DNA from: Microbacterium flavescens
GTDB lineage: Bacteria; Actinomycetota; Actinomycetes; Actinomycetales; Microbacteriaceae
Length of the DNA: 64,000 nt
Assembly: GCF_018588945.1 (NCBI RefSeq)
Contig: NZ_JAFIWA010000005.1
Span: forward strand, 1-64,000
Direction of reading: 5' to 3'
A program made the position numbers and the translations under genes. The notes under the pieces are model-generated. The model did no database searches. It worked only from the letters and a program-made list of their open reading frames with translations, and had not been told where the DNA came from. This document shows, piece by piece, positions 43,541 through 51,800 of this stretch (position 1 is its first letter; the number at the start of each line of letters is the position of its first letter).

Positions 43541-44553
43541 GGGCCGCCGTGTACCGCCGCTTCGGCGGACCCGACGTCGTCCAGATCGACGAGGTCGCCA
43601 CGCCCGAACCGGGACCGGACGAGATCCTCATCCGGGTCCACGCGACGACGGTCTCCGCCGCCGACCATCGCTCCCGTGCCCGCGACATCCCTCGCGGACT
43701 GACACTCCCCAGCTCGCTGGTCCTCGGATTCCGTCGCCCGAAGCGCCCTGTGCTGGGGATGGATGCGGCGGGCGTCGTCGCTGCGGTCGGAAGCGAGATC
43801 GACGAGTTCTCCGTCGGCGACGAGGTCGTGGCGATGCTCGGCAGTCGATTCGGCGGACACGCTGAGTACGCCATCGCGGCGAAGGGCGACGCGATCGTAC
43901 ACAAGCCGCGCGCCCTCGACTTCGCGGCCGCAGCGAGTATCGTCTTCGGCGGCATCACTGCCCAGGCGTTCCTCAACCAGGTCGACGTCCGGAAGGGAAC
44001 CCGGGTTCTCGTCAACGGGGCATCGGGTGCTGTCGGTGCGAGCGTCGTGCAGCTGGCCGCCGCGGTCGGAGCTCACGTGACCGGGGTGACCAGCGCCGCG
44101 AACAGCGAAATGGTGCGCAGTCTCGGCGCCCAGCGGACGATCGACTACGCCGAGCACGACTTCAGTGCGGATGGGTGCGTCTACGACGTCGTCGTCGACT
44201 GCGTCGGGAACGCACCGGTTCGACGAATCCGCGCGAGCGTCGCGCGAGGCGGTGCGGTGCTGCTCATCGCCGGCGATCTCCGCTCGCTGCTCTTGGCGCG
44301 GCGCGACGCACGGCGGTACGGGATCACCGTCGTCACCGCTCCCGGCCGGTACCGGGCGGAGGATCTGAAGCACGTCTTCCAGCTCGCGGAAGAGGGAGTG
44401 CTGCGACCCACCATCGACCGCGTGTACTCGTTCGACGACATCGCCGAGGCCCACCGGTACGTCGACACCGGTCGCAAGCGCGGCAGCGTCGTCGTGCAGG
44501 TCTGCGAGGCGCTGGCGGCCGGCCCCTCTAGGTGCTCCACTAAGCGGGCTTAG
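43537..44553 (+). CDS. Quinone oxidoreductase-like MDR (NADPH-dependent)
   Basis: A 338-residue medium-chain reductase without zinc ligands. N-terminal catalytic domain (RAAVYRRFGGPDVVQIDEVATPEPGPDEILIRV), then the Rossmann motif VNGASGAVGASVVQLA (about 159-174) and the end DDIAEAHRYVDTGRKRGSVVV. It reduces quinones or alpha,beta-unsaturated carbonyls with NADPH. It is translationally coupled to the DUF2306 membrane protein. Confidence 0.9.
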   Translation: MRAAVYRRFGGPDVVQIDEVATPEPGPDEILIRVHATTVSAADHRSRARDIPRGLTLPSSLVLGFRRPKRPVLGMDAAGVVAAVGSEIDEFSVGDEVVAMLGSRFGGHAEYAIAAKGDAIVHKPRALDFAAAASIVFGGITAQAFLNQVDVRKGTRVLVNGASGAVGASVVQLAAAVGAHVTGVTSAANSEMVRSLGAQRTIDYAEHDFSADGCVYDVVVDCVGNAPVRRIRASVARGGAVLLIAGDLRSLLLARRDARRYGITVVTAPGRYRAEDLKHVFQLAEEGVLRPTIDRVYSFDDIAEAHRYVDTGRKRGSVVVQVCEALAAGPSRCSTKRA

Positions 44554-44576
44554 CGGGGTGCCGGTCGGGTGCGACG

Positions 44577-45545
44577 TCAGAGCAAGATCGCGATCTTGCC
44601 GCGGGCGTGCTGTTCGACGAAGTATCGGACGGCCGCCGGCACGTCGGCGAGCGGGAACGTGCGGTCGATGGCCGGGGTGATGAGTCCCGCCTCTGCCAGC
44701 TCGCGCAGTTCGTCCAGCGCCTGGGAGCTGCCGTGCTGCGAGAACAGGCTGAGGGTCTGACCGACGAACGGCGAGATTGCGACTGCACGGAGAAGGCGTC
44801 CCATCGGTCCGAACACCGGATGCCCGGTCCCGCTGGAAAGCACCAGCTTGCCCTTGGGCGTGAGCACCGACCGGAGCCTGGCGAGAGGGTGGTTGCCGAT
44901 CAGGTCGAGGATCACGTCGTATCGAGTCGTGCCGCGCGTGAAATCGTCACGAACGTAGTCGATGGCATGATCTGCTCCGAGCTGGCGCACAAGCGTCGCG
45001 TTGCGCGAGCTCGCCACCGCGGTGACCTCTGCGCCGAGCGCTTTGGCGATCTGCACGGCGAAAGTGCCGACGCCGCCGGAGGCGCCGTTGATCAGCACGC
45101 GCTGTCCGGTCGTGACAGCGCCCGCGTCGCGAAGACCGAGGTACGCCGTCATTCCCGCAAGCGGCACAGTGCCCGCCTGCTCGAAGGTCAGATTGGCCGG
45201 CTTTCGCGCGATCATCGCGACCGGCGCGGCGACGTACTCCGCGAATGCTCCGCCGTCGAACTCACCGTAGACCTCGTCACCGACCGCGAACGCGGTGACC
45301 CCCGGCCCGGTTGCTTCGACGACTCCGGCGACATCCTTGCCGCGCACCGGACTCTTCGGCGCCTTCAAGCCGAACGCCAACCGGGAGATGCTCGGCCGAC
45401 CGGAGATGTAGACCCAGTCGGCATGATTGATGCTCGACGCCCGAACACGGACCAGCACCTCGCCGGCGCCGATCCCCGGGCGCTCGACATCCTCCAGGCC
45501 CAGCACGCTCGGCTCGCCGTAGGCGCGCTGCACGATGGCCTTCAC
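44577..45545 (-). CDS. Quinone oxidoreductase-like MDR
   Basis: A 322-residue zinc-free MDR, clearly related to the convergent neighbour (KSPVRGKDVAGVVEATG versus its own KRPVLGMDAAGVVAAVG). The cofactor motif is INGASGGVGTFAVQIA and the family end LADVPAAVRYFVEQHARGKIAILL. The GTG start overlaps the upstream SDR stop as GTGA, so both are made together under the TetR at 46569. Confidence 0.9.
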   Translation of the reverse strand: MKAIVQRAYGEPSVLGLEDVERPGIGAGEVLVRVRASSINHADWVYISGRPSISRLAFGLKAPKSPVRGKDVAGVVEATGPGVTAFAVGDEVYGEFDGGAFAEYVAAPVAMIARKPANLTFEQAGTVPLAGMTAYLGLRDAGAVTTGQRVLINGASGGVGTFAVQIAKALGAEVTAVASSRNATLVRQLGADHAIDYVRDDFTRGTTRYDVILDLIGNHPLARLRSVLTPKGKLVLSSGTGHPVFGPMGRLLRAVAISPFVGQTLSLFSQHGSSQALDELRELAEAGLITPAIDRTFPLADVPAAVRYFVEQHARGKIAILL

Positions 45546-46471
45546 GGGGTGCTCGCCACGCGGGCGTCGGGGTAGCGCACACCGGTGAGATCCTCCGACG
45601 CCGCCCACAGCCGAGCGGCGATGAGCGGGTCGGCCGCCGCCCGCGAGCGGCCGACCAAGACCGGCGCGCCCGACATCTCGCGCTTGCCGGCGGGTCCGGC
45701 ATAGCTGCCCCCGGGGATGTCCGCCGTGGCGGCGAAGAGCGTCGGGAGGGCGCCGGCCGCGGCATCCTGCGCGAACAGGCGCACGACTACCTTCGCGAAG
45801 ACCGTCATGATGGCGCTCTCGGAGCTCGACATGAGGTTGGTCGATGCCATGCCCGGATGGGCCGCCGTCGAGATGACCGAGGAGCCGGATGCCGCCAGTC
45901 GGCGCTGCAGCTCGACGGAGAACAGGAGGTTGGCGAGCTTCGACTGCTCGTATCCGCCCGCGCCCCCGCCGTACCTCCGCGTCGCCCAGTTCAAGTCGTC
46001 GAAGTCGATCGCGCCCGAGCGATGTGCGTTGCTGGCCACCGTGACGATCCTGCCCGTGATGTGCGGAAGCAGGAGGTTCGTGAGCGCGAAGTGGCCGAGG
46101 TGGTTGATGCCGAACTGCAGCTCGAAGCCGTCCTTCGTGTGCCCGAGGGGCGGGACCATCACCCCTGCGTTGTTCACGAGCACGTGGATGCCGCCGGTCC
46201 ATCCCGCGGCGAAGGCGCGGACGGAGTCGAGGTCGGCCAGCTCGAGGTGGCGCACCTCGGTGGACCCGTAGACGGCGGCCGCGGCATCCCGACCCTTCTT
46301 CACGTCGCGCACGGCGAACACCACGTGCGCGCCTTTGGCGGCGAACACCCGCGCGGCTTCGAGGCCGATGCCGCTGTTCGCGCCGGTCACGACGATCGTC
46401 GCCCCCTGGAGCCTGGGCATGCGCTCGGTGGTCCAGTCCGACGTTGCATTCTGCGTGCGGTGGCCGTTCAT
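45542..46471 (-). CDS. Short-chain dehydrogenase (retinol dehydrogenase/WWOX-like)
   Basis: A 309-residue SDR. TGANSGIG (about 31-38), VLVNNAGVM, and the active-site YEQSKLANLLFS (Tyr and Lys) are present, followed by AAHPGMASTNLM. The last 40 residues (LIAARLWAASEDLTGV) are typical of the light-dependent protochlorophyllide reductase/retinol dehydrogenase-like branch. Substrate unknown. GGAGAAG precedes the ATG. It is first in an operon with an MDR, and its promoter has two TetR-type palindromes. Confidence 0.9.
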   Translation of the reverse strand: MNGHRTQNATSDWTTERMPRLQGATIVVTGANSGIGLEAARVFAAKGAHVVFAVRDVKKGRDAAAAVYGSTEVRHLELADLDSVRAFAAGWTGGIHVLVNNAGVMVPPLGHTKDGFELQFGINHLGHFALTNLLLPHITGRIVTVASNAHRSGAIDFDDLNWATRRYGGGAGGYEQSKLANLLFSVELQRRLAASGSSVISTAAHPGMASTNLMSSSESAIMTVFAKVVVRLFAQDAAAGALPTLFAATADIPGGSYAGPAGKREMSGAPVLVGRSRAAADPLIAARLWAASEDLTGVRYPDARVASTP

Positions 46472-46491
46472 GGCTTCTCCTCGCGATTGCG

Positions 46492-46539
46492 ACCTTACGA
46501 TGTAAGGTACGATCCGGACGCTACCATACGCTGTAAGGT
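46492..46539. promoter_or_regulatory. Two tandem TetR operators in the SDR/TetR divergent promoter
   Basis: ACCTTACGATGTAAGGT (46492-46508) and ACCATACGCTGTAAGGT (46523-46539) are 17-bp palindromic sites 31 bp apart (three helical turns), between the SDR start at 46471 and the TetR start at 46569. Confidence 0.75.
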
Positions 46540-46568
46540 ACGTCCAGAGCGAAGGATGGAGAACACGG

Positions 46569-47255
46569 ATGCCGCGACCCGAACCGCGTGAACCGGTCAC
46601 GCGCGATCGCGCCATCCGTGTCGCGATGAGGCTGGCCGACGCCGGCGGGCTGGAGTCGCTCAGTATGCGAAAGCTCGCCGCCGAGTTGGGCATCGAGGCG
46701 ATGTCGCTCTACTACCACGTCAGGAGCAAGAGCGACCTGCTCGACGGCATGCTCGACGTCGTCTACACCGAGTACTCGACGCCGCGTGCGGGCGACGAGT
46801 GGCGGCAGGCGATGCACGATCGCGCGCATTCGACCCGTGCTGTGCTGGCGAGGCATCCCTGGGCGATCACGATCAAGGCGCGTACCACGCCCGGGCCCGC
46901 GACCCTCGGTCACCTGGATGCGGTGATCGGGTGCCTCAGGGAAGCCGGCTTCTCGATGCCCCTCATCGGTCATGCGATGTCGCTTCTCGACAGCTACGTG
47001 CAGGGATTCGCCCAGCAGGAGGTCTCGCTGCCGCTCGACCCATCCGGCGACATCGGCATCGCGACGGAGGAGATCATGGCGCAGCAGGCTCAGATGGCGC
47101 AGGCGTTCCCTCACCTCGCCGACATGGCCGCAGAACTCATCCTCGCGCCGGGCTACGCCTACGGGAATGAGTTCGACTACGGGCTCGAGCTGCTGCTCGA
47201 CGGCCTCGCCGCCGCTCACGCGCAGGATCGTCGCACGGCAGATCGTCAGGACTAG
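46569..47255 (+). CDS. TetR-family regulator with TetR_C-type domain
   Basis: A 228-residue repressor. DNA-binding domain at about 10-57 (TRDRAIRVAMRLADAGGLESLSMRKLAAELGIEAMSLYYHVRSKSDLLDGM) and a C-terminal ligand domain of the tetracycline-repressor type. It is divergent from the SDR/MDR operon with two palindromes in the shared promoter, so it most likely represses that operon and itself. A GAAGGATGGAG site precedes the ATG. The stop overlaps the stop of the convergent TetR gene. Confidence 0.92.
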   Translation: MPRPEPREPVTRDRAIRVAMRLADAGGLESLSMRKLAAELGIEAMSLYYHVRSKSDLLDGMLDVVYTEYSTPRAGDEWRQAMHDRAHSTRAVLARHPWAITIKARTTPGPATLGHLDAVIGCLREAGFSMPLIGHAMSLLDSYVQGFAQQEVSLPLDPSGDIGIATEEIMAQQAQMAQAFPHLADMAAELILAPGYAYGNEFDYGLELLLDGLAAAHAQDRRTADRQD

Positions 47256-47923
47256 GTTCGGGGGCTGTTTGCACCGGCGGCGATCCCCGCGACGAACTGG
47301 CCCAGGACGATGTCGTAGTGGGCGTCACTGCCGTAGCGGCTCATCGACTCAGCCGCCGCGACGGTGAGGGGAAACTCCGACGTCGCCTGAGCGAGTGGCG
47401 CATCGACCGCGTGGTGATCCGCTTCACGCCCCCGCTGCCTGCCCGCGACGAATGATGCCCAGCCGTAGTTCAGCGCGATGAGCCCGCTGAAGGTCGCTAC
47501 CGCCTCGTCGCCGTCGATTCCCGCCCGATGGAGGATGCGCAGTGCCGCCTCGCCGATGGGCAGAGCGTTCGACCCCGGGTTCGGGTTCACTGTGAGCGGC
47601 GTGATCGCCCACCGGTGGTCGCTCAGCAGCCTGCGGTGGTCCAGTGCGAACGCCCGCAGGTCTGCGATCCAGTCGCCGGTGGGCGGCGAGGCAGTGAAGC
47701 GTCCGAGCATCCGGTTCAAGAGGGCGTCGATCAGTTCATCCTTGGTGGTGAAGTACCGGTAGAGCGCCATCGGAGAGGACCCGAGTTCGGCCGCAACCGC
47801 TCGGATGGTGACCGATTCGAATCCACGCGCGGCCACGATCTCGGCTGCGTCGAGGATCGCCTCGACGGTGAGCGAGCTTCGTCGTCGCCGCGTGCGCGGC
47901 GGGGTGGCCTCGGTCTCCGGCAT
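47252..47923 (-). CDS. TetR-family regulator
   Basis: A 223-residue repressor. An Arg-rich N-terminus (PPRTRRRRSSLT) precedes the helix-turn-helix (VEAILDAAEIVAARGFESVTIRAVAAELGSSPMALYRYFTTKDELIDALL, about 19-68). It is related to the convergent TetR. The ATG at 47923 has GAAGGAG 6 nt upstream, and the longer reading from 47956 starts inside the operator region. It probably controls the divergent membrane-protein pair via the long inverted repeat between them. Confidence 0.92.
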   Translation of the reverse strand: MPETEATPPRTRRRRSSLTVEAILDAAEIVAARGFESVTIRAVAAELGSSPMALYRYFTTKDELIDALLNRMLGRFTASPPTGDWIADLRAFALDHRRLLSDHRWAITPLTVNPNPGSNALPIGEAALRILHRAGIDGDEAVATFSGLIALNYGWASFVAGRQRGREADHHAVDAPLAQATSEFPLTVAAAESMSRYGSDAHYDIVLGQFVAGIAAGANSPRT

Positions 47924-47945
47924 CTGGAACTCCTTCACGTTTGGT

Positions 47946-47990
47946 CTTGTGTACATCGTACGTTATAGATTAGCGTACGCAGTACACAAG
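47946..47990. promoter_or_regulatory. Long inverted repeat operator between TetR and membrane genes
   Basis: Arms CTTGTGTACATCGTACG (47946-47962) and CGTACGCAGTACACAAG (47974-47990) pair in 15 of 17 positions around an A/T-rich 11-bp centre, which also contains -10-like TATAGAT sequence. It is centred between the divergent starts at 47923 and 48014. Confidence 0.75.
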
Positions 47991-48013
47991 CTTGGACTTC
48001 GAAGGAGCTCCTC

Positions 48014-48586
48014 ATGTCATGGATTCGCTGGGCAATCACGATCATCGCCTTCCCGATCGGCGGCTGGATCGCCTTCCAGCTCGTCGGCCCGGTCAGCGAC
48101 GCTCGCACCGCAGCGGCAGCGGCCGCCATCGCAGGCGCAGTCATCGGCCTGGCACAGGGTCTGGCGCTGGGAGGCCGTCGAGGGGTGCGCTGGGGACTCG
48201 CCACACTCGTCAGCATGACCGCCGGAGTCACCCTCTCCACAGCCCTGACCGGTGCCTCCGTTGAGATTCCCGCCCTAGGCCTCACGGGACTGATCACGGG
48301 ATCGCTCGTCGGCGCCCTCCAAGCCCTCACGCTTCACCGCGGCCGACGAGTCTCCGCGGCCTGGACAGCGACGGTCGCCGGCACGTGGGCTCTCGCCTGG
48401 ATGATCAGCGCGAACGTCATCGCGGTGAACATCGATTCGGGCTTCGTGACGTTCGGCCTGAGTGGCGCTCTGCTCGTCACCGTCGTCACGACGATCGTCC
48501 TCCGCCGTATCCTCGGTCCGGTCCCGACGCGGCAGACAGCGGAGATCGGCACTTCCTCCGAGGCCGTCGGCGTGGACGGCACCTGA
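48014..48586 (+). CDS. Membrane protein with internally duplicated helices
   Basis: A 190-residue protein with about six hydrophobic segments. Two similar stretches, AGAVIGLAQGLALGGRRGVRW (about 40-60) and TGSLVGALQALTLHRGRRVSA (about 95-115), indicate an internal duplication. No known family motif was found. AAGGAG precedes the ATG. The stop overlaps the next start (TGATG), so the two membrane proteins are made together and are the likely target of the divergent TetR. Confidence 0.78.
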   Translation: MSWIRWAITIIAFPIGGWIAFQLVGPVSDARTAAAAAAIAGAVIGLAQGLALGGRRGVRWGLATLVSMTAGVTLSTALTGASVEIPALGLTGLITGSLVGALQALTLHRGRRVSAAWTATVAGTWALAWMISANVIAVNIDSGFVTFGLSGALLVTVVTTIVLRRILGPVPTRQTAEIGTSSEAVGVDGT

Positions 48587-49278
48587 TGATCGCCTCCGTG
48601 GCGACGGGCTGGGTGCTGATCGGGCTGCCCGTGGCTTTCAACGCCGCCTTCGCGGCCCTTGCTGTGACGTTCGGCTACCCCGACATCCTCCGGAGGCCGA
48701 CCGACGAGGTGCTCGCGCGCTTTCGAGCCGGAGGCCCCAGCCTCATCCTCTTGTGGTGGGGGTTCGCGATGACGGCCGTGGTCCTGGCGCCGGTCGCCGT
48801 GATGCTCTCCGCCGTCATCGTCGGAGCGGACCCGATCCTGCTGATGGTCGCGGCGACCGTGGGAGTCCTCGCCGCTGTCGTCCAGTTCCTGGGACTCGTG
48901 CGCTGGCCGTTCCTCGTCCCCTATCTGGCGCGGGCATCCGCCGCTCCCGACCTCAGCCCCGCGCGCAGAGATGCGATCGACATCGTGTTCCAATCCTTCA
49001 ACCGGTTCCTCGGCGTCGCCATCGGTGAGCACCTGGGGTTCTTGCTGACCGGCACGTGGACCATCCTCGTCGGAGCCGCCATCACCCAGAGCTCCCACCT
49101 GCCCACGTGGCTGGGCGTCGCGGGGATCGTCGTCGGCGCCGTCCTCGTTCTCTGCTCGCTCGAGTTCGTCGGGCCGTTCGAGAGCAGCGGCTGGAAGCTC
49201 GCCGCGGCCCTCACCCCGTTCACCTACATCGTGTGGTCACTGTGGCTCGTCGCGACGGGAGTCCTTCTCCTGCTCTGA
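48586..49278 (+). CDS. DUF4386-like membrane protein
   Basis: A 230-residue protein with about six hydrophobic helices. The region GFAMTAVVLAPVAVMLSAVIVGADPILLM, then the loop RDAIDIVFQSFNRFLGVAIGEHLGFLLTGTW, is characteristic of DUF4386 membrane proteins, whose function is unknown. It is coupled to the preceding membrane protein. It lacks an independent promoter. Confidence 0.78.
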   Translation: MIASVATGWVLIGLPVAFNAAFAALAVTFGYPDILRRPTDEVLARFRAGGPSLILLWWGFAMTAVVLAPVAVMLSAVIVGADPILLMVAATVGVLAAVVQFLGLVRWPFLVPYLARASAAPDLSPARRDAIDIVFQSFNRFLGVAIGEHLGFLLTGTWTILVGAAITQSSHLPTWLGVAGIVVGAVLVLCSLEFVGPFESSGWKLAAALTPFTYIVWSLWLVATGVLLLL

Positions 49279-49371
49279 CCCTGGCGTCCCAGCCCCTCTA
49301 GAGAGCAGTCGACTCGGGGAGTAGGTTATGCGATCGAGCGGTCACCTTTCCCCGACAGTGAGGAGCCGGCG

Positions 49372-50706
49372 ATGCGCACGCTGGTCGAGGACGAGCGGAA
49401 GAGCCGCCTGGGCGGCACCTGGAGAGCGGCCGGGGCGCTGTTCGCGTCGCTTGCGCTGACGCTGATGTTCGCGGTGCCCGCGGCGGCGGTCCCCGCGCCT
49501 GTTGCTGCTCCGTCTGATCCACGGGCCGAGTTCGTCGAGGGCAACGCGACCACCTGTGCGCAGGTCGGACTGGACGTCGCCATCCGAGTCGGAGGAGTGG
49601 GAGCCTCCGAAGGTGGCGACGCATATGTGTCCGTCACAACTCGGGACGAACGGTACGTCGATGTGGCCATCACCGCGCCCGGGACGGCCGCGGGTGTGGT
49701 GATCGATGCCGTCGTCGTGAAGGGTGGGGACGGGTTCAACCTCTACACGAACCCGCAGGTGCTTCCGCCGATCGCAGCTCCGCCGCAGGGCTACATCTCC
49801 CCCTTGGTCGGTGCCGGCAACATCCCTCGCATCAGCCATTGGTTCGTCTGCTATCACTTCGATGACCTGCCCACGGGGTCACTCGTGGTCAGCAAGCAGG
49901 TCATTCCACCGCTGAGCCTTCCGGCGCAGTCGCTGCCCACGTCGTTCAGTGTCCTGGTGAGCTGCGACTCGCCTGGCTTCGAGCCGATCACCGTCACCTT
50001 CGGTCTGCTCGGTGGTGTGGCACTGGATGCCGGGACCGTGCTGCTCGATGGCCTGCCGATCGGCACCACCTGCACGCTCGCGGAGCTGGGAACGAACGCG
50101 TTCCCGCCTGGGACCGTCGTGTCGTTCTCACCAGGCTCGACCGTGCAGATCGGTGACGCTGCCGGTGTGCACGTGGGGGTGGTCAACGACTTCTCCGGGG
50201 TCGCCGTTCTCCAGGGCAGCCTCACCGTCACCAAGGTCATCGAGGCCGCGGCGGGCGCGGACGTGCCGAGCGAGTTCGCGATCGAGTACGCCTGCACCGA
50301 CGGCACCGCCGGCACGCTCACTCTGCCGAGCGACGGTGGCACCTCGGCTCCGATCGTGACGACCGCCGGAACGTACTGTGCGATCGCTGAGGCGCCCGGT
50401 TCGCTGCCGCCCGGATGGACCGTGGTCTATGAGCACGGCGAGGAGACCTCCACGACCGGCCTCATCGTCCCCGTCTTCGAAACCCCCGTCAGCGTCACCA
50501 TCACCAACACCGCGCCCACGCCGACACCCACGCCAACTCCGACTCCGACGTCCGCTCCGGCTCCTCCGACAGGCGCCGACTCGGCGGACCCTGAACTCGC
50601 CCCGACCGGCGTGGAGGCGCCGGTCGCAGGGATGGCGCTCGCCGCAGCGCTTCTCATCGGAGGACTGGCTGGCCTGCTGACCCGCCGCCCCGCGCGTCGA
50701 CGGTGA
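49372..50706 (+). CDS. Sortase-anchored surface protein with DUF5979-like repeats and LAPTG signal
   Basis: A 444-residue exported wall protein. A signal peptide ends about residue 39 (AAA-VPAP), followed by a Cys-containing domain and two DUF5979-like Ig domains (GSLVVSKQV... and GSLTVTKVI..., each with paired Cys). Then comes a TPTPTP spacer (about 375-395) and a C-terminal sorting signal LAPTG, a hydrophobic helix and RRPARRR. LAXTG is the motif read by class E sortases of high-GC actinobacteria. A GAGGAG site precedes the ATG. It probably serves surface display or adhesion, with the ligand unknown. Confidence 0.85.
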   Translation: MRTLVEDERKSRLGGTWRAAGALFASLALTLMFAVPAAAVPAPVAAPSDPRAEFVEGNATTCAQVGLDVAIRVGGVGASEGGDAYVSVTTRDERYVDVAITAPGTAAGVVIDAVVVKGGDGFNLYTNPQVLPPIAAPPQGYISPLVGAGNIPRISHWFVCYHFDDLPTGSLVVSKQVIPPLSLPAQSLPTSFSVLVSCDSPGFEPITVTFGLLGGVALDAGTVLLDGLPIGTTCTLAELGTNAFPPGTVVSFSPGSTVQIGDAAGVHVGVVNDFSGVAVLQGSLTVTKVIEAAAGADVPSEFAIEYACTDGTAGTLTLPSDGGTSAPIVTTAGTYCAIAEAPGSLPPGWTVVYEHGEETSTTGLIVPVFETPVSVTITNTAPTPTPTPTPTPTSAPAPPTGADSADPELAPTGVEAPVAGMALAAALLIGGLAGLLTRRPARRR

Positions 50707-50748
50707 GGCGTCCCGCTCGGGTGGGTCCAGGCGCGGAGCGAGTGCAGG

Positions 50749-51696
50749 TCACGCAGCCACAGCGGTGACGAAGTCGATGATGACGTCCGGGTAGCCGAGC
50801 GCGAACTCGGTGCTGTCAGCCGACTGCAGGCGGTGGTTGCCGTCGGGGATCACGGCGATCTGCAGCCGGTGAGCTGCGACGTGAGCCGTGAACGCCGCCA
50901 CGCTGGGTTCTACGGGGGTGACGGTGTCGCGTGAGCCGAAAACGGCGAGCAGAGGTACGTCGATCGCCTCCAGTGCGGGAATCGGATCGAACCCGGCAAG
51001 CCGCACCAGGTGGTCCCACATCCGTACGTCCAGCAGATCGTCGCCGTAGAGGCGCTTGACGAGTTCGAGGTCATCCGTGTTGCCGGGCTCGTTCGCCCAC
51101 GCCATCAGCTCCGGGTGAGCTCGACCGGCTTCGAACATTCCGATGACGGTCCACGCTGCACCGAGCGCGCGTTCTCGATCGGCGCGGTCGGCAGTGATGC
51201 CGGTCACTGAATTCACAGCCGCGAACCGCTCCTGGTCCGCCATGGTGACTCCGGGTCCGGAACTGGTCACTCCGAACGCGGGACTGCCGGCGAAGGATGC
51301 TGCATCCCGCGACATTCGCAGGGCTTCCAGCACCACCCAACCGCCTTGACTGTGCCCGAAGACGCCTCCCGGCACGCCCGGGACCAATGCGGCAGCGGCG
51401 GCGTGTCCGGCGAGCAGATCTGCCGCCTGCTCCTCGATTCCGATCTCCAGCCACGAGCCGCCCGAATTGCCCACCCCGCGTTTGTCGAACGATACGACGG
51501 CTATTCCGGCGTCCAGAAGGCGCCGCCGAATAGGTGGGAAGAAGATGTCGTTGTCTCGGTCGCTGGGACCGGATCCGGGATACATCGTGAGCAGGGCCCT
51601 TGGCCGACCTCGCCGCCCATCCGGCAACCAAAGCGTGCCTTCCAAATGCACAGCGCCGCTCCGGACGGTGATGACCTTCTCCGCGGGCGTCCTCAC
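50749..51696 (-). CDS. Alpha/beta hydrolase (esterase/dienelactone-hydrolase like)
   Basis: A 315-residue hydrolase. It has MYPGSGPSDRDND (oxyanion, about 38-50), SFDKRGVGNSGGSW, the nucleophile elbow GHSQGGW (about 114-120), the acid in GSRDTVTP and the His in PDGNHRLQ. It fits the serine aminopeptidase/S9-like and bacterial acyl-esterase group. There is no signal peptide. The GTG start at 51696 is supported by a -10 TACGCT exactly 6 nt before it. Confidence 0.88.
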   Translation of the reverse strand: MRTPAEKVITVRSGAVHLEGTLWLPDGRRGRPRALLTMYPGSGPSDRDNDIFFPPIRRRLLDAGIAVVSFDKRGVGNSGGSWLEIGIEEQAADLLAGHAAAAALVPGVPGGVFGHSQGGWVVLEALRMSRDAASFAGSPAFGVTSSGPGVTMADQERFAAVNSVTGITADRADRERALGAAWTVIGMFEAGRAHPELMAWANEPGNTDDLELVKRLYGDDLLDVRMWDHLVRLAGFDPIPALEAIDVPLLAVFGSRDTVTPVEPSVAAFTAHVAAHRLQIAVIPDGNHRLQSADSTEFALGYPDVIIDFVTAVAA

Positions 51697-51702
51697 GAAG
51701 CC

Positions 51703-51708
51703 AGCGTA
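51703..51708 (-). promoter_or_regulatory. -10 element TACGCT, leaderless start of the hydrolase
   Basis: Minus-strand TACGCT, then 6 nt, then the GTG at 51696. No ribosome site is present. Confidence 0.55.
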
Positions 51709-51751
51709 GCCACGCGGATCGCGGCGTGACTGACGCGTCCGTGCATGAGAA

Positions 51752-51773
51752 AAGCCCCGGCTGGCCGGGGCTT
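51752..51773 (-). terminator. Rho-independent terminator of a minus-strand tRNA
   Basis: AAGCCCCGG and CCGGGGCTT arms (51752-51760, 51765-51773) with a 4-nt loop. On the minus strand the stem is followed by TTCTC, and the tRNA-Ser 3' end lies immediately upstream. It would also block antisense transcripts into the hydrolase gene. Confidence 0.85.
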
Positions 51774-51777
51774 ATTC

Positions 51778-51800
51778 TGCGGAGACGGAGGGATTTGAAC
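51778..51800 (-). other. Orphan tRNA-Ser 3' end: likely attachment-site (att) remnant
   Basis: The complement reads as the end of an actinobacterial tRNA-Ser: T-loop GTTCAAATC, T-stem CCCTCC, acceptor GTCTCCGCA. Upstream of the T-loop the sequence no longer forms a tRNA: the 5' T-stem does not pair, and no anticodon arm or 5' acceptor follows. A tRNA terminator sits directly downstream. This is the pattern left at one end of an island integrated into a tRNA 3' end, with the intact tRNA expected at the far right end, outside the window. Confidence 0.7.
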
